In this document: in pieces, positions 1 through 6,010 of the stretch
How the letters are laid out: the number at the start of each line of letters is the position of its first letter
How positions within the stretch are numbered: position 1 is the first letter of the stretch
Assembly (NCBI GenBank): GCA_035295985.1
Contig: DATHBT010000275.1
Location: forward strand, 1-9,874
Reading direction: 5' to 3'
Source of the DNA: JAIVGV01 sp035295985
GTDB lineage: Bacteria > Acidobacteriota > Blastocatellia > Pyrinomonadales > Pyrinomonadaceae
Length of the DNA stretch: 9,874 bases
The notes under the pieces: model-generated
The model's database searches: none
What the model saw: the letters and a program-made list of their open reading frames with translations, nothing else
Told to the model about the DNA's origin: nothing
Translations under genes and position numbers: made by a program

Positions 1-2
1 CC

Positions 3-812
3 GAGCTGCTCAGGGAGGTCGGCCGCAACCAGCGCGAGCTTGACGAACGGGTCGGCGAGTACACCTTTACACGTAAACAGGTCGAGCGCGAGATAAACGA
101 CAAAGGTGTGGTGAAGAAAGAGAAGACCTTGGAGCACGAAATCTACCCCGTCGCGGGCGGCGGGCGCGTGCTCAAGCTGATCAGCGAGAACGGCGTCGCG
201 CTGACGGGCGAGCGGCTGGCGAGGGAGGAGCGGCGCGTCGCCGAAGAGATCGAAAAACTCGAACGCGAGAACGAGCGGCGGAAGCAGAAGCGCGAGGCCG
301 CCGCGAAGCGCCGGGGCGAGACCGGCGCGGGCGCGGATGGCGACGACGAGGGGCTTGGAGTCGCGACGTTCCTGCGCGCCTGCGAATTCGTCTCCCCACG
401 GCGCGAGAGCTTCCGCGGGCGCGACGCCGTCGTCTTCGATTTCCGCCCCCGGCCCGGCTTCAAGCCGGCGAGCCGCGAGGAGTCAATCGTCGGCAAGCTC
501 TCCGGCGCGATCTGGGTTGACCCGGAGGACAAGCAGGTCATCCGGCTCGAAGCGCGGCTCGACGAGGGCTTCAAGGTCGGCGGCGGCCTCTTCGCCTCCG
601 TCAAGCCCGGCTCGGCCGTCGTGCTTGAGCAGACGCGGCTCGCGGACGGCGTCTGGCTCCCGAAGTTTTCGCAGATCAACGCCGCGGCCAAAATCTTCCT
701 CTTCGCCGGAGTCCGCATCGACGCCACGCGCGAGTACAGCAACTACAAACGCTTCACCACAAAGACCGGCGACGCCGCGGTTGACGCGCCCCCCGCGACG
801 ATTCGGAACTGA
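3..812 (+). CDS. LolA-like outer-membrane/periplasmic protein, 3' part only
   Basis: The reading frame is open from the window edge (base 3) to a TGA at 810-812, and no convincing start or ribosome site lies inside it. I therefore read this as the C-terminal ~269 residues of a gene that begins upstream; the GTG at 108 is probably internal. The part with the clearest family character is in the last third: a segment reading G-A-I-W-V-D-P-E-D followed by V-I-R-L-E-A-R-L, then paired strands ending in E-Q-T-R-L and W-L-P. This is the strand pattern seen in LolA/LolB-type or 'outer membrane lipoprotein-sorting' half-barrel proteins. Before it lies a strongly charged Arg/Glu/Lys-rich stretch (about 213-330) that looks like a helix or coiled coil. 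The location (periplasm or outer membrane) and lipid-binding role are inferred from this resemblance only. The protein ends 54 bases before trmFO, on the same strand, so the two could be cotranscribed. Confidence 0.6.
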   Translation, partial: ELLREVGRNQRELDERVGEYTFTRKQVEREINDKGVVKKEKTLEHEIYPVAGGGRVLKLISENGVALTGERLAREERRVAEEIEKLERENERRKQKREAAAKRRGETGAGADGDDEGLGVATFLRACEFVSPRRESFRGRDAVVFDFRPRPGFKPASREESIVGKLSGAIWVDPEDKQVIRLEARLDEGFKVGGGLFASVKPGSAVVLEQTRLADGVWLPKFSQINAAAKIFLFAGVRIDATREYSNYKRFTTKTGDAAVDAPPATIRN

Positions 813-866
813 GCGCGCAGCAGCGCCGGGCAGTCGGCCAATGTGAGGGCCGCATCAAAGCTGGGA

Positions 867-2225
867 ATGACGGAAGATATCGTAATCATCGGGGGCGGGT
901 TCGCCGGGGTCGAGGCCGCGTGGCAGGCTGCGCGGGAGGGGGCGCGTGTCGTGCTCCACGAGATGCGGCCAGTGAGGCAGACGCCCGCGCATCGGACGGA
1001 CAAGCTGAGCGAGATCGTCTGCTCGAACTCGCTCAAATCCGACGAGCCGGGGACTGCGCCGTACCTGTTGAAGGAGGAGTTGCGGCGCGGCGGCTCGCTC
1101 GTGATGGATGTGGCGCGGGAGACGCGCGTGCCGGCGGGCGCGGCGCTGGCGGTTGACCGGCAGAAGTTCGCGGAGCTGATCACGGAGAGGATCGAGTCGC
1201 ACCCGAATATTCGCGTCGTGCGCGAGGAGGTGACGCGCGTACCGGATGGCGCGGTGACGATCATCGCCGCCGGGCCGCTGTGCTCGGACGCGCTGGCCGC
1301 GGAGATCGCGCGGCTGACGGGCGACGACGGGCTTTACTTTTACGACGCCATCGCGCCCATCGTCGCGGCCGACTCGGTCGACAGTTCGGTCGCCTTCCGC
1401 GCCGCGCGTTACGACAAGGGCGGCGACGATTATTTGAACTGCCCGATGAATGAGGAGGAGTACGCGCGCTTCTACGAGGCCCTGATCGAGGCTAAGAGCG
1501 TGCCACTGCAAAAGTTCGAGGAGACGCGTTGGTTCGAGGCGTGTCTGCCGATTGAGGAGCTGGCGCGGCGGGGCGTGGACACGTTGCGCTACGGGCCGAT
1601 GAAGCCGGTGGGCCTGCGCGATCCGCGCACCGGCAGGGAGCCTTACGCGGCCGTGCAGCTCCGTCAGGAGAACCTGATGGCCGACGCCTACAACCTCGTA
1701 GGCTTCCAGAACCATCTACGCTACGGCGAGCAGGCGCGCGTGCTGCGTCTGATTCCGGGCCTTGAGCGCGCGGAGTTCTTGCAGTTCGGCCAGATTCACC
1801 GTAATACTTATATCCGCGCGCCGCGCGTGCTCGCCCCGACCCTGAACATGCGCGCGCGGCCACGTTTGTTCTTTGCCGGCCAGATCAGCGGCGTCGAGGG
1901 CTACGTCGAGTCGGTCGCGACGGGCTGGCTCGCGGGCCGCAACGCCGCGCGGATCGTGCAGGGCCGCGAGACGGTCGAAGCGCCTTCGCGCACCGCCGTC
2001 GGCGCGCTCGCGCGCTACGTCTCTTCGGCGCAAACGGACAACTACCAACCCGTCAACATTACCTTCGCCCTGCTCGAACCTTTGCCGGAAGAGGAGCGCA
2101 GGCGCGTCCGGCGCAAACGCGACCGCCGCCTGCTGCAAGTCCAGCGGGCCTTAGAGGAGTGGGACAACTGGCTACGCCAAACTCACACGGCCGCCGAGCA
2201 GCCGACCCTCGCCGCGCGCACCTGA
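867..2225 (+). CDS. trmFO: TrmFO, folate-dependent tRNA (uracil-54-C5)-methyltransferase
   Basis: TrmFO makes 5-methyluridine at position 54 of the T-loop of tRNA in the cytoplasm. It uses methylene-tetrahydrofolate as carbon donor and FAD plus NAD(P)H as reductant. The protein (452 aa from this start, the normal family length) opens with the FAD-binding dinucleotide motif I-I-G-G-G-F-A-G-V-E-A-A (residues 7-18). It carries the family signature E-I-V-C-S-N-S-L-K-S with Cys52, and the second conserved Cys226 in F-E-A-C-L-P. These two correspond to the functional cysteines (53 and 226) known in the Bacillus enzyme. The motif Y-G-P-M-K-P-V-G-L and the C-terminal Y-Q-P-V-N-I-T-F segment are also typical. 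I chose the ATG at 867 because it puts the Rossmann motif at the usual N-terminal position; an in-frame GTG at 843 would add eight atypical residues, and neither start has a strong ribosome site. xerC lies one gene downstream, a partnership seen in other bacteria. Confidence 0.96.
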   Translation: MTEDIVIIGGGFAGVEAAWQAAREGARVVLHEMRPVRQTPAHRTDKLSEIVCSNSLKSDEPGTAPYLLKEELRRGGSLVMDVARETRVPAGAALAVDRQKFAELITERIESHPNIRVVREEVTRVPDGAVTIIAAGPLCSDALAAEIARLTGDDGLYFYDAIAPIVAADSVDSSVAFRAARYDKGGDDYLNCPMNEEEYARFYEALIEAKSVPLQKFEETRWFEACLPIEELARRGVDTLRYGPMKPVGLRDPRTGREPYAAVQLRQENLMADAYNLVGFQNHLRYGEQARVLRLIPGLERAEFLQFGQIHRNTYIRAPRVLAPTLNMRARPRLFFAGQISGVEGYVESVATGWLAGRNAARIVQGRETVEAPSRTAVGALARYVSSAQTDNYQPVNITFALLEPLPEEERRRVRRKRDRRLLQVQRALEEWDNWLRQTHTAAEQPTLAART

Positions 2226-2300
2226 CGGCCGCCTCGGGGTTGACCGTGCCGGGGCGCGAGATGGGCGGGCATCAGACGGCGACGGGCTTCGCGGCGTCGC

Positions 2301-2322
2301 TTTCATCGCTTTCATCGCTTTC
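2301..2322. repeat. Short 9-bp tandem repeat just before the VWA-TonB start
   Basis: The unit TTTCATCGC occurs twice in direct tandem (2301-2309 and 2310-2318) and is followed by a partial third copy running into the ATG at 2324. It occupies the place where a Shine-Dalgarno sequence would be expected; no purine-rich site is visible there. It may be a slippage product or simply part of the leader. Confidence 0.5.
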
Positions 2323-2323
2323 C

Positions 2324-4312
2324 ATGATCCTCCGCCCGACGCTTTCCAACACAGTTCGCCGCTCGTCGCTCATCGCGCTCGCCCTGCTGCTCTTCGCCTC
2401 TCCCGCGCCTGCACAGTCGGGCCGCACGAGGCCGCAGCCGACGCCGACGCCCGAGCGCCCGCGCCGCGTCCCAGCGCAAAGCGATCAGCCCGGTCAGCCC
2501 GCCACGCCCGACGCGCCGAGCACGACGGTCGCGCGGCCCACCGCAAGTCCGCGCCCCGCCGCCGGCCAGCAGTCGCCACAGAACCCCGACGAAGCCCCCG
2601 CGGAGATCGACGAGGACGAGGTCTATCACGTCCACTCGAACCTCGTGCCCGTCTCCGCGAACGTCTCCGACGCGGCGGGCCGCGCCGTCACAGACCTCAA
2701 GCTCGAAGACTTCGAGCTGCGCGTTGACGGCCAGCCCAAGCCGATCAGCGACATCAGCTTCGCCGAGACGCCGGTGCGCCTCGCCCTGCTCTTCGACAAC
2801 AGTTCGAGCGTCCGCCAGGCGCGCGAGCTGGAAAAGCAGGCGGCCATACGCTTCCTCCGCACCGTGCTCCGGTCCGGGGTCGATCAGGCCGCGCTCTTCT
2901 CCATCTCGACTTACCCGTCGCTCGACCACCCGCTCACCGGCGACCTGGCTAAACTCGCCCGCACCATCGAGCACTACGGCGAGGTGGAGGGATCGACCGC
3001 CCTCTTCGACACCGTCATCGCCGCGGCCGAGTACCTCAGGCCGATGCCCGGCCGCAAGGTGATCGTCATCGTCTCGGACGGCGTGGAGACGACGAGCCGG
3101 ATCACGGACTTCGGCGAAGTGATCCGCCGCGCGCTCGCCGCCGACTGCCAGGTCTTCGTCATCCAGACCGGCCTCTCGGACAACGCCAACCTGCGCGACC
3201 TGCTCGCCGAGCGGCGCATGCAGGACCTGACGGCGAGCACCGGCGGCGCTGTTTACCTGACGAGGGGCGCGGCCGACCTCGACCCCGCCTTCGCGCACAT
3301 CGCCGCAGACCTCTCCCAGCAGTACGTTCTGAGCTACTACCCGACCGACGACGGCAGCGACGGACGCTTCCGCGCGATCTCGCTGCGCATCAAGACCAGA
3401 CCCAACATGCGCGTGCGCGCGCGCCGCGGCTTCTACCCGCGCCGCCGCACGGAGGCCTCGGCTTTGCCGGCGAACTTCGTCCTCGACGTTGCCGTGATAG
3501 CCGAACCCGAACCCGCCAGGCCGCAGCCTGACAACGACGCGCCGGCGGCAGGGCAACGTCAGGAGGTCGCCGCCGTCGCCGCGCGGAGCACTCTGCACGG
3601 CAGCAAGAATCTGAGTCCCGACGCGGACGCCGCCGCGGATAGCCGCGCGCCGACCGACACCAGACCCGCGTTCCGCCCCGGCAACTCCGGCCCGCCGGCA
3701 GCGGCGACACCCGATCCGCCGCGCGCGCGCGCCGAGACTACGTCTCAGGCCACAGCAGCAGCCACGAGCGCACCGGCAGAAAGAGACTCGGCAAAAGACT
3801 CGGCGGTGACGGGGACGGACGGCACGACTGAATCGCGCGACGGCGCGAAGTCCGCGCCGCCCGGCACAACGGAGCGCGCCGAACCGAGTGCGTCGCCGTC
3901 GCCGTCCACGCGGCAACCGTCTTCAGAGCCGACGCCGTCGTCCTCCAAACCCGCCGCGCCCTCGCCGTCCCAGACAGCGACTCAAATTGCCAGACAGTCG
4001 AACCCGCAGCCCGCCGACGCGAAGGCCGCGAAGCCGCCCGTGTCGGGCGACGTGCTCAACGGCCGCGCCGTGAGCCTCCCGCGCCCCTCCTACCCGGAGT
4101 CTGCGCGCAGGATGCGCGTCGCAGGCACCGTCTCCGTCGAGGTGACGATTGACGTGGATGGTAAAGTGATCTCGGCGCGCGCGATCTCCGGCCCCGTGAT
4201 GCTCCGCGACGCCGCGGCCGACGCCGCGCGCCGGGCGCGCTTTTCGCCCTCGCTCATTTCGGGCAAGCCGGTCCAGGTCAGCGGCGTCATCAACTACAAC
4301 TTCAGCCTGTGA
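2324..4312 (+). CDS. Secreted VWA-domain protein with C-terminal TonB domain
   Basis: This 662-residue protein joins two modules. An N-terminal signal or anchor segment (about residues 10-31: basic R-R, then a Leu/Ala run, then A-P-A-Q-S) is followed by a Pro/Thr-rich stretch. A von Willebrand A domain of the acidobacterial 'VWFA-related' type comes next (about 100-370), preceded by the Y-H-V-H-S-N-L-V-P-V strand. Its metal-ion-dependent adhesion site looks complete: D158-N-S160-S-S162, T225 in G-S-T-A, and D252 in V-S-D-G. A long Ala/Pro/Ser/Thr-rich linker (about 375-575) leads to a C-terminal domain (about 578-662) of the TonB type, with P-R-P-S-Y-P, G-T-V-S-V-E-V-T-I and the closing Y-N-F strand. 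The ATG at 2324 is chosen because the signal segment starts there. An ATG at 2261 would put ~21 residues before it, and neither start has a good ribosome site. Known TonB domains contact outer-membrane receptors, so an envelope role with metal-dependent ligand binding is likely. The exact function is unknown. It sits between trmFO and xerC. Confidence 0.88.
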   Translation: MILRPTLSNTVRRSSLIALALLLFASPAPAQSGRTRPQPTPTPERPRRVPAQSDQPGQPATPDAPSTTVARPTASPRPAAGQQSPQNPDEAPAEIDEDEVYHVHSNLVPVSANVSDAAGRAVTDLKLEDFELRVDGQPKPISDISFAETPVRLALLFDNSSSVRQARELEKQAAIRFLRTVLRSGVDQAALFSISTYPSLDHPLTGDLAKLARTIEHYGEVEGSTALFDTVIAAAEYLRPMPGRKVIVIVSDGVETTSRITDFGEVIRRALAADCQVFVIQTGLSDNANLRDLLAERRMQDLTASTGGAVYLTRGAADLDPAFAHIAADLSQQYVLSYYPTDDGSDGRFRAISLRIKTRPNMRVRARRGFYPRRRTEASALPANFVLDVAVIAEPEPARPQPDNDAPAAGQRQEVAAVAARSTLHGSKNLSPDADAAADSRAPTDTRPAFRPGNSGPPAAATPDPPRARAETTSQATAAATSAPAERDSAKDSAVTGTDGTTESRDGAKSAPPGTTERAEPSASPSPSTRQPSSEPTPSSSKPAAPSPSQTATQIARQSNPQPADAKAAKPPVSGDVLNGRAVSLPRPSYPESARRMRVAGTVSVEVTIDVDGKVISARAISGPVMLRDAAADAARRARFSPSLISGKPVQVSGVINYNFSL

Positions 4313-4382
4313 CGCCGCGCTCAGGCCCGCACGCAGACGCGCGACTGCTGCCGCACCCAGGTGGTTCCCAACCGGAGGCGCG

Positions 4383-5303
4383 ATGGAACAACTACTCGAA
4401 CAGTTCTTCGAGCACCTGCGCTACGAGCGCAACGCCAGCGAGCACACGCTGCGCAACTACCGCATCGACCTCGGCCAGTTCCACGACCACCTCGCCCCCG
4501 CCGACACGGAGACCGGCGCGCGACGCGAGCTGGACATACGCCAGATCGATCACATCACGATCCGCGAGTGGCTCGCCGCGCTCCACGCCGCCAACAAGCA
4601 GAAGTCGTCCATCGCCCGCAAGCTCGCGGCGCTCCGCACCTTCTTCCAGTTCCTCCTGCGCGAGGGCGTCGTGCAGTCGAACCCGGCCAAGCTCGTCTCC
4701 ACGCCGCGGCTGGAGAAGAAGCTGCCCACCCACCTGACGGTCGAAGACGCCGTCCGCTTCATCGAGACGCCCGACACCAAGACCGACCTGGGCAAGCGCG
4801 ACCGCGCGATCCTCGAAATGCTCTACGGCACGGGCGTGCGCGTCTCCGAGCTGACGAAGCTGGATTTGCGCGACGTTGATTTCAGGAACAGGATGGTGAG
4901 GGTCAAGGGCAAGCGGCGCAAGGAGCGCGTCGTGCCCTTCGGCGAGCCGGCGCTGCACGCGCTCGTCGAATACCTACAGGCGCGGGGCAATTTCCTCAAC
5001 AGCGCGCCCCCGACCGAGCGCGACGAGCAGGCGCTCTTCCTCAACTACCAGGGCACGCGCATCACCACCCGCTCGGTCGGCCGCATGGTGGACAAGTACA
5101 TTACCGAGTGCGCGGGAATCCACAACATCAGCCCGCACTCACTGCGCCACTCCTTCGCCACGCACCTCCTCGACAACGGCGCGGATCTGCGCCACATCCA
5201 GGAGCTTCTCGGCCACGCCCGCCTCTCCACCACGCAGATATACACCCACGTCTCTATGGAAAAACTGATCGAGGTTTACGACAAGTCACACCCGAAGGCA
5301 TAA
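4383..5303 (+). CDS. xerC: Tyrosine site-specific recombinase XerC/XerD type
   Basis: This is a 306-residue cytoplasmic recombinase that resolves chromosome dimers by strand exchange at a dif site, normally as a XerC-XerD heterotetramer. The N-terminal SAM-like core-binding domain covers about residues 1-107 (with S-E-H-T-L-R-N-Y and L-R-T-F-F-Q-F-L). The catalytic domain covers about 113-306. All six active-site residues are present with the spacing known from E. coli XerD: R153 (G-T-G-V-R-V-S-E-L), K177 (V-K-G-K-R-R-K-E-R), H252 and R255 (H-S-L-R-H-S-F-A-T-H-L), H278 (L-G-H) and nucleophile Y287 (I-Y-T-H). The length matches core Xer proteins rather than phage integrases, and no att-like duplication is evident. 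The ATG is supported by GGAGG at 4374-4378. The XerC label rather than XerD rests on the nearby trmFO gene, as in Bacillus where trmFO precedes xerC (codV); sequence alone does not settle it. There is no hslVU downstream within the window. Confidence 0.94.
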   Translation: MEQLLEQFFEHLRYERNASEHTLRNYRIDLGQFHDHLAPADTETGARRELDIRQIDHITIREWLAALHAANKQKSSIARKLAALRTFFQFLLREGVVQSNPAKLVSTPRLEKKLPTHLTVEDAVRFIETPDTKTDLGKRDRAILEMLYGTGVRVSELTKLDLRDVDFRNRMVRVKGKRRKERVVPFGEPALHALVEYLQARGNFLNSAPPTERDEQALFLNYQGTRITTRSVGRMVDKYITECAGIHNISPHSLRHSFATHLLDNGADLRHIQELLGHARLSTTQIYTHVSMEKLIEVYDKSHPKA

Positions 5304-5305
5304 CG

Positions 5306-5380
5306 ATTGCGGAGTGCGGATTGCGGATTGCGGATTAGAAGACAGTTTGTCTCTCCAATCCGCAATCCGCACTCCGCAAT
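5306..5380. repeat. Heptad-built 24-bp perfect inverted repeat between convergent genes
   Basis: The left arm 5306-5329 and right arm 5357-5380 are exact reverse complements over 24 bases, separated by 27 bases. The arms consist of 7-bp units of the form GCGGATT or GCGGAGT; the left side carries one extra GCGGATT (5330-5336) not matched on the right. The spacer holds a small 5-bp hairpin (5340-5344 with 5348-5352). The element starts 2 bases after the xerC stop and ends 2 bases before the dksA stop. It is thus placed to act as a bidirectional terminator, but it has no clear T-run of the usual kind. It may also be a small palindromic interspersed repeat. Confidence 0.85.
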
Positions 5381-5382
5381 TC

Positions 5383-5763
5383 TTAAAGTGTAGGGATGTC
5401 TTCGCCGAGGCCCTGGCGTGTTTCGAGTTCAGACTGGCAGGCGGCGTCGAAGCGCGCGGTGGGGAGGGCTTCGAGACGCGCTTCGGGGATGGGCTTGCCG
5501 CAGCGCTCGCAGGTGCCGTAGCCGCCTTCGTCGATCCGGCGCAGCGCCTCGTCGATGTCGGCGACCATCTGCGACTCGCGCTCGCCGAGGCGGAAGGCAA
5601 GCTCCTGGTTCACGTCCTGCAGGGACATGTCAACGCTGTCCTTGACGCCGTCGTCGGCGTTCATGTCCAGCGCCTCCTGCTGCTTGTCGCGCACCCGATC
5701 GTCGTGCGCGCGCAGTTGCTCCGTGAGCAGCTTGCGAAAGTGTTCCAGCCTCTGCTTGTCCAT
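5383..5763 (-). CDS. TraR/DksA-family transcription regulator with altered zinc finger
   Basis: DksA-family proteins enter the secondary channel of RNA polymerase and modulate initiation, often together with ppGpp. This 126-residue protein has a long helical N-terminal part (about 1-80, coiled-coil-like). At the expected coiled-coil tip it has the acidic pair D42 and D45 in D-S-V-D-M-S, comparable to the D-x-x-D-x-A of E. coli DksA. The C-terminal finger has the family motif G-G-Y-G-T-C85-E-R-C88-G-K-P-I-P-E-A-R-L. The second half reads F-D106-A-A-C109, so the third of the four zinc cysteines is aspartate. The start ATG is well supported by a purine run at 5771-5778, 7 bases upstream. The gene is transcribed alone, convergent with xerC, from a promoter at about 5846-5875. 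It could be a true DksA substitute or one of several TraR-like paralogues, so I give no gene symbol. Confidence 0.92.
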   Translation of the reverse strand: MDKQRLEHFRKLLTEQLRAHDDRVRDKQQEALDMNADDGVKDSVDMSLQDVNQELAFRLGERESQMVADIDEALRRIDEGGYGTCERCGKPIPEARLEALPTARFDAACQSELETRQGLGEDIPTL

Positions 5764-5845
5764 CTGAACGCTCCCCCCGATTCCAGAAGTCGCGGCCCGC
5801 GCGGCGCCGCGCGACCGAGCCGTTTTAAATTTTTCGCGTCCGCGG

Positions 5846-5875
5846 ATTATAGACTAAGGCCGCGGCGGTTGGCGA
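5846..5875 (-). promoter_or_regulatory. Sigma-70-type promoter for the dksA-like gene
   Basis: On the minus strand the hexamer TATAAT (5846-5851), a perfect -10 consensus, stands out in an otherwise GC-rich region. TCGCCA at 5870-5875 matches four of six bases of the -35 consensus, with an 18-base spacer. Transcription would begin near 5838-5840, giving a leader of about 75 bases that includes an A/T-rich patch (5823-5834). The -10 is convincing; the -35 is weak. Confidence 0.55.
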
Positions 5876-5884
5876 CCGGGGAGT

Positions 5885-6008
5885 AGCTATTAGCTGTTAG
5901 CTGTTAGCCGTCAGCTAAACCCGAAGGCGGGAGGCAGCCACTTACGACTGCCTCCCGCCTTCTTCTTCTTCCGAAAGCTAACAGCTAATAGCTAACGGCT
6001 AACAGCTT
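5885..6008. repeat. Nested heptad palindrome downstream of the TonB receptor
   Basis: The outer arms are imperfect inverted repeats (about 5885-5916 and 5977-6008, 5 mismatches in 32 by hand alignment). They are built from 7-bp units such as TAGCTAT, TAGCTGT and TAGCCGT on the left and AGCTAAC or AGCTAAT on the right. Inside them is a perfect 15-bp GC-rich inverted repeat. The element ends 2 bases before the receptor stop codon at 6011. It fills nearly half of the 247-base gap between the receptor and the dksA-like gene. The structure resembles the 5306-5380 element in design but not in sequence. Confidence 0.85.
5923..5970. terminator. Probable intrinsic terminator hairpin in the nested palindrome
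   Basis: A perfect 15-bp stem (5923-5937 with 5948-5962) has a 10-base loop. On the plus strand it is followed by TTCTTCTT. The nearest gene that would need a terminator is the TonB receptor on the minus strand, ending at 6011. On that strand the stem is followed only by GGGTTT, so the T-run favours the unexpected direction. The hairpin itself is certain; its role as a terminator is inferred from position. Confidence 0.5.
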
Positions 6009-6010
6009 CC

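Noticed and set aside
843..866. GTG at 843 as the start of trmFO
   Set aside because: It would add eight residues unlike the family before the FAD-binding motif and has no ribosome site. The ATG at 867 fits the usual N-terminus.
2312..3916. A 534-codon open frame on the minus strand opposite the VWA-TonB gene
   Set aside because: It is Arg/Gly/Val-rich with no recognisable domain, and it lies entirely under a gene with clear domains. Long antisense frames are expected at this GC content.
4383..5303. Phage or integron integrase marking a mobile island
   Set aside because: Length, motif spacing and the trmFO neighbourhood fit a core Xer recombinase. No att duplication, phage genes or tRNA target is visible.
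5314..5886. A 190-codon plus-strand frame covering the heptad palindrome and the dksA-like gene
   Set aside because: It starts inside the repeat and is antisense to a gene with a clear DksA-family finger, so it is a shadow frame.
5306..6008. Possible CRISPR array
   Set aside because: The repeats are 7 bp, directly adjacent and palindromic overall, without unique spacers of regular length, and no cas gene is present.
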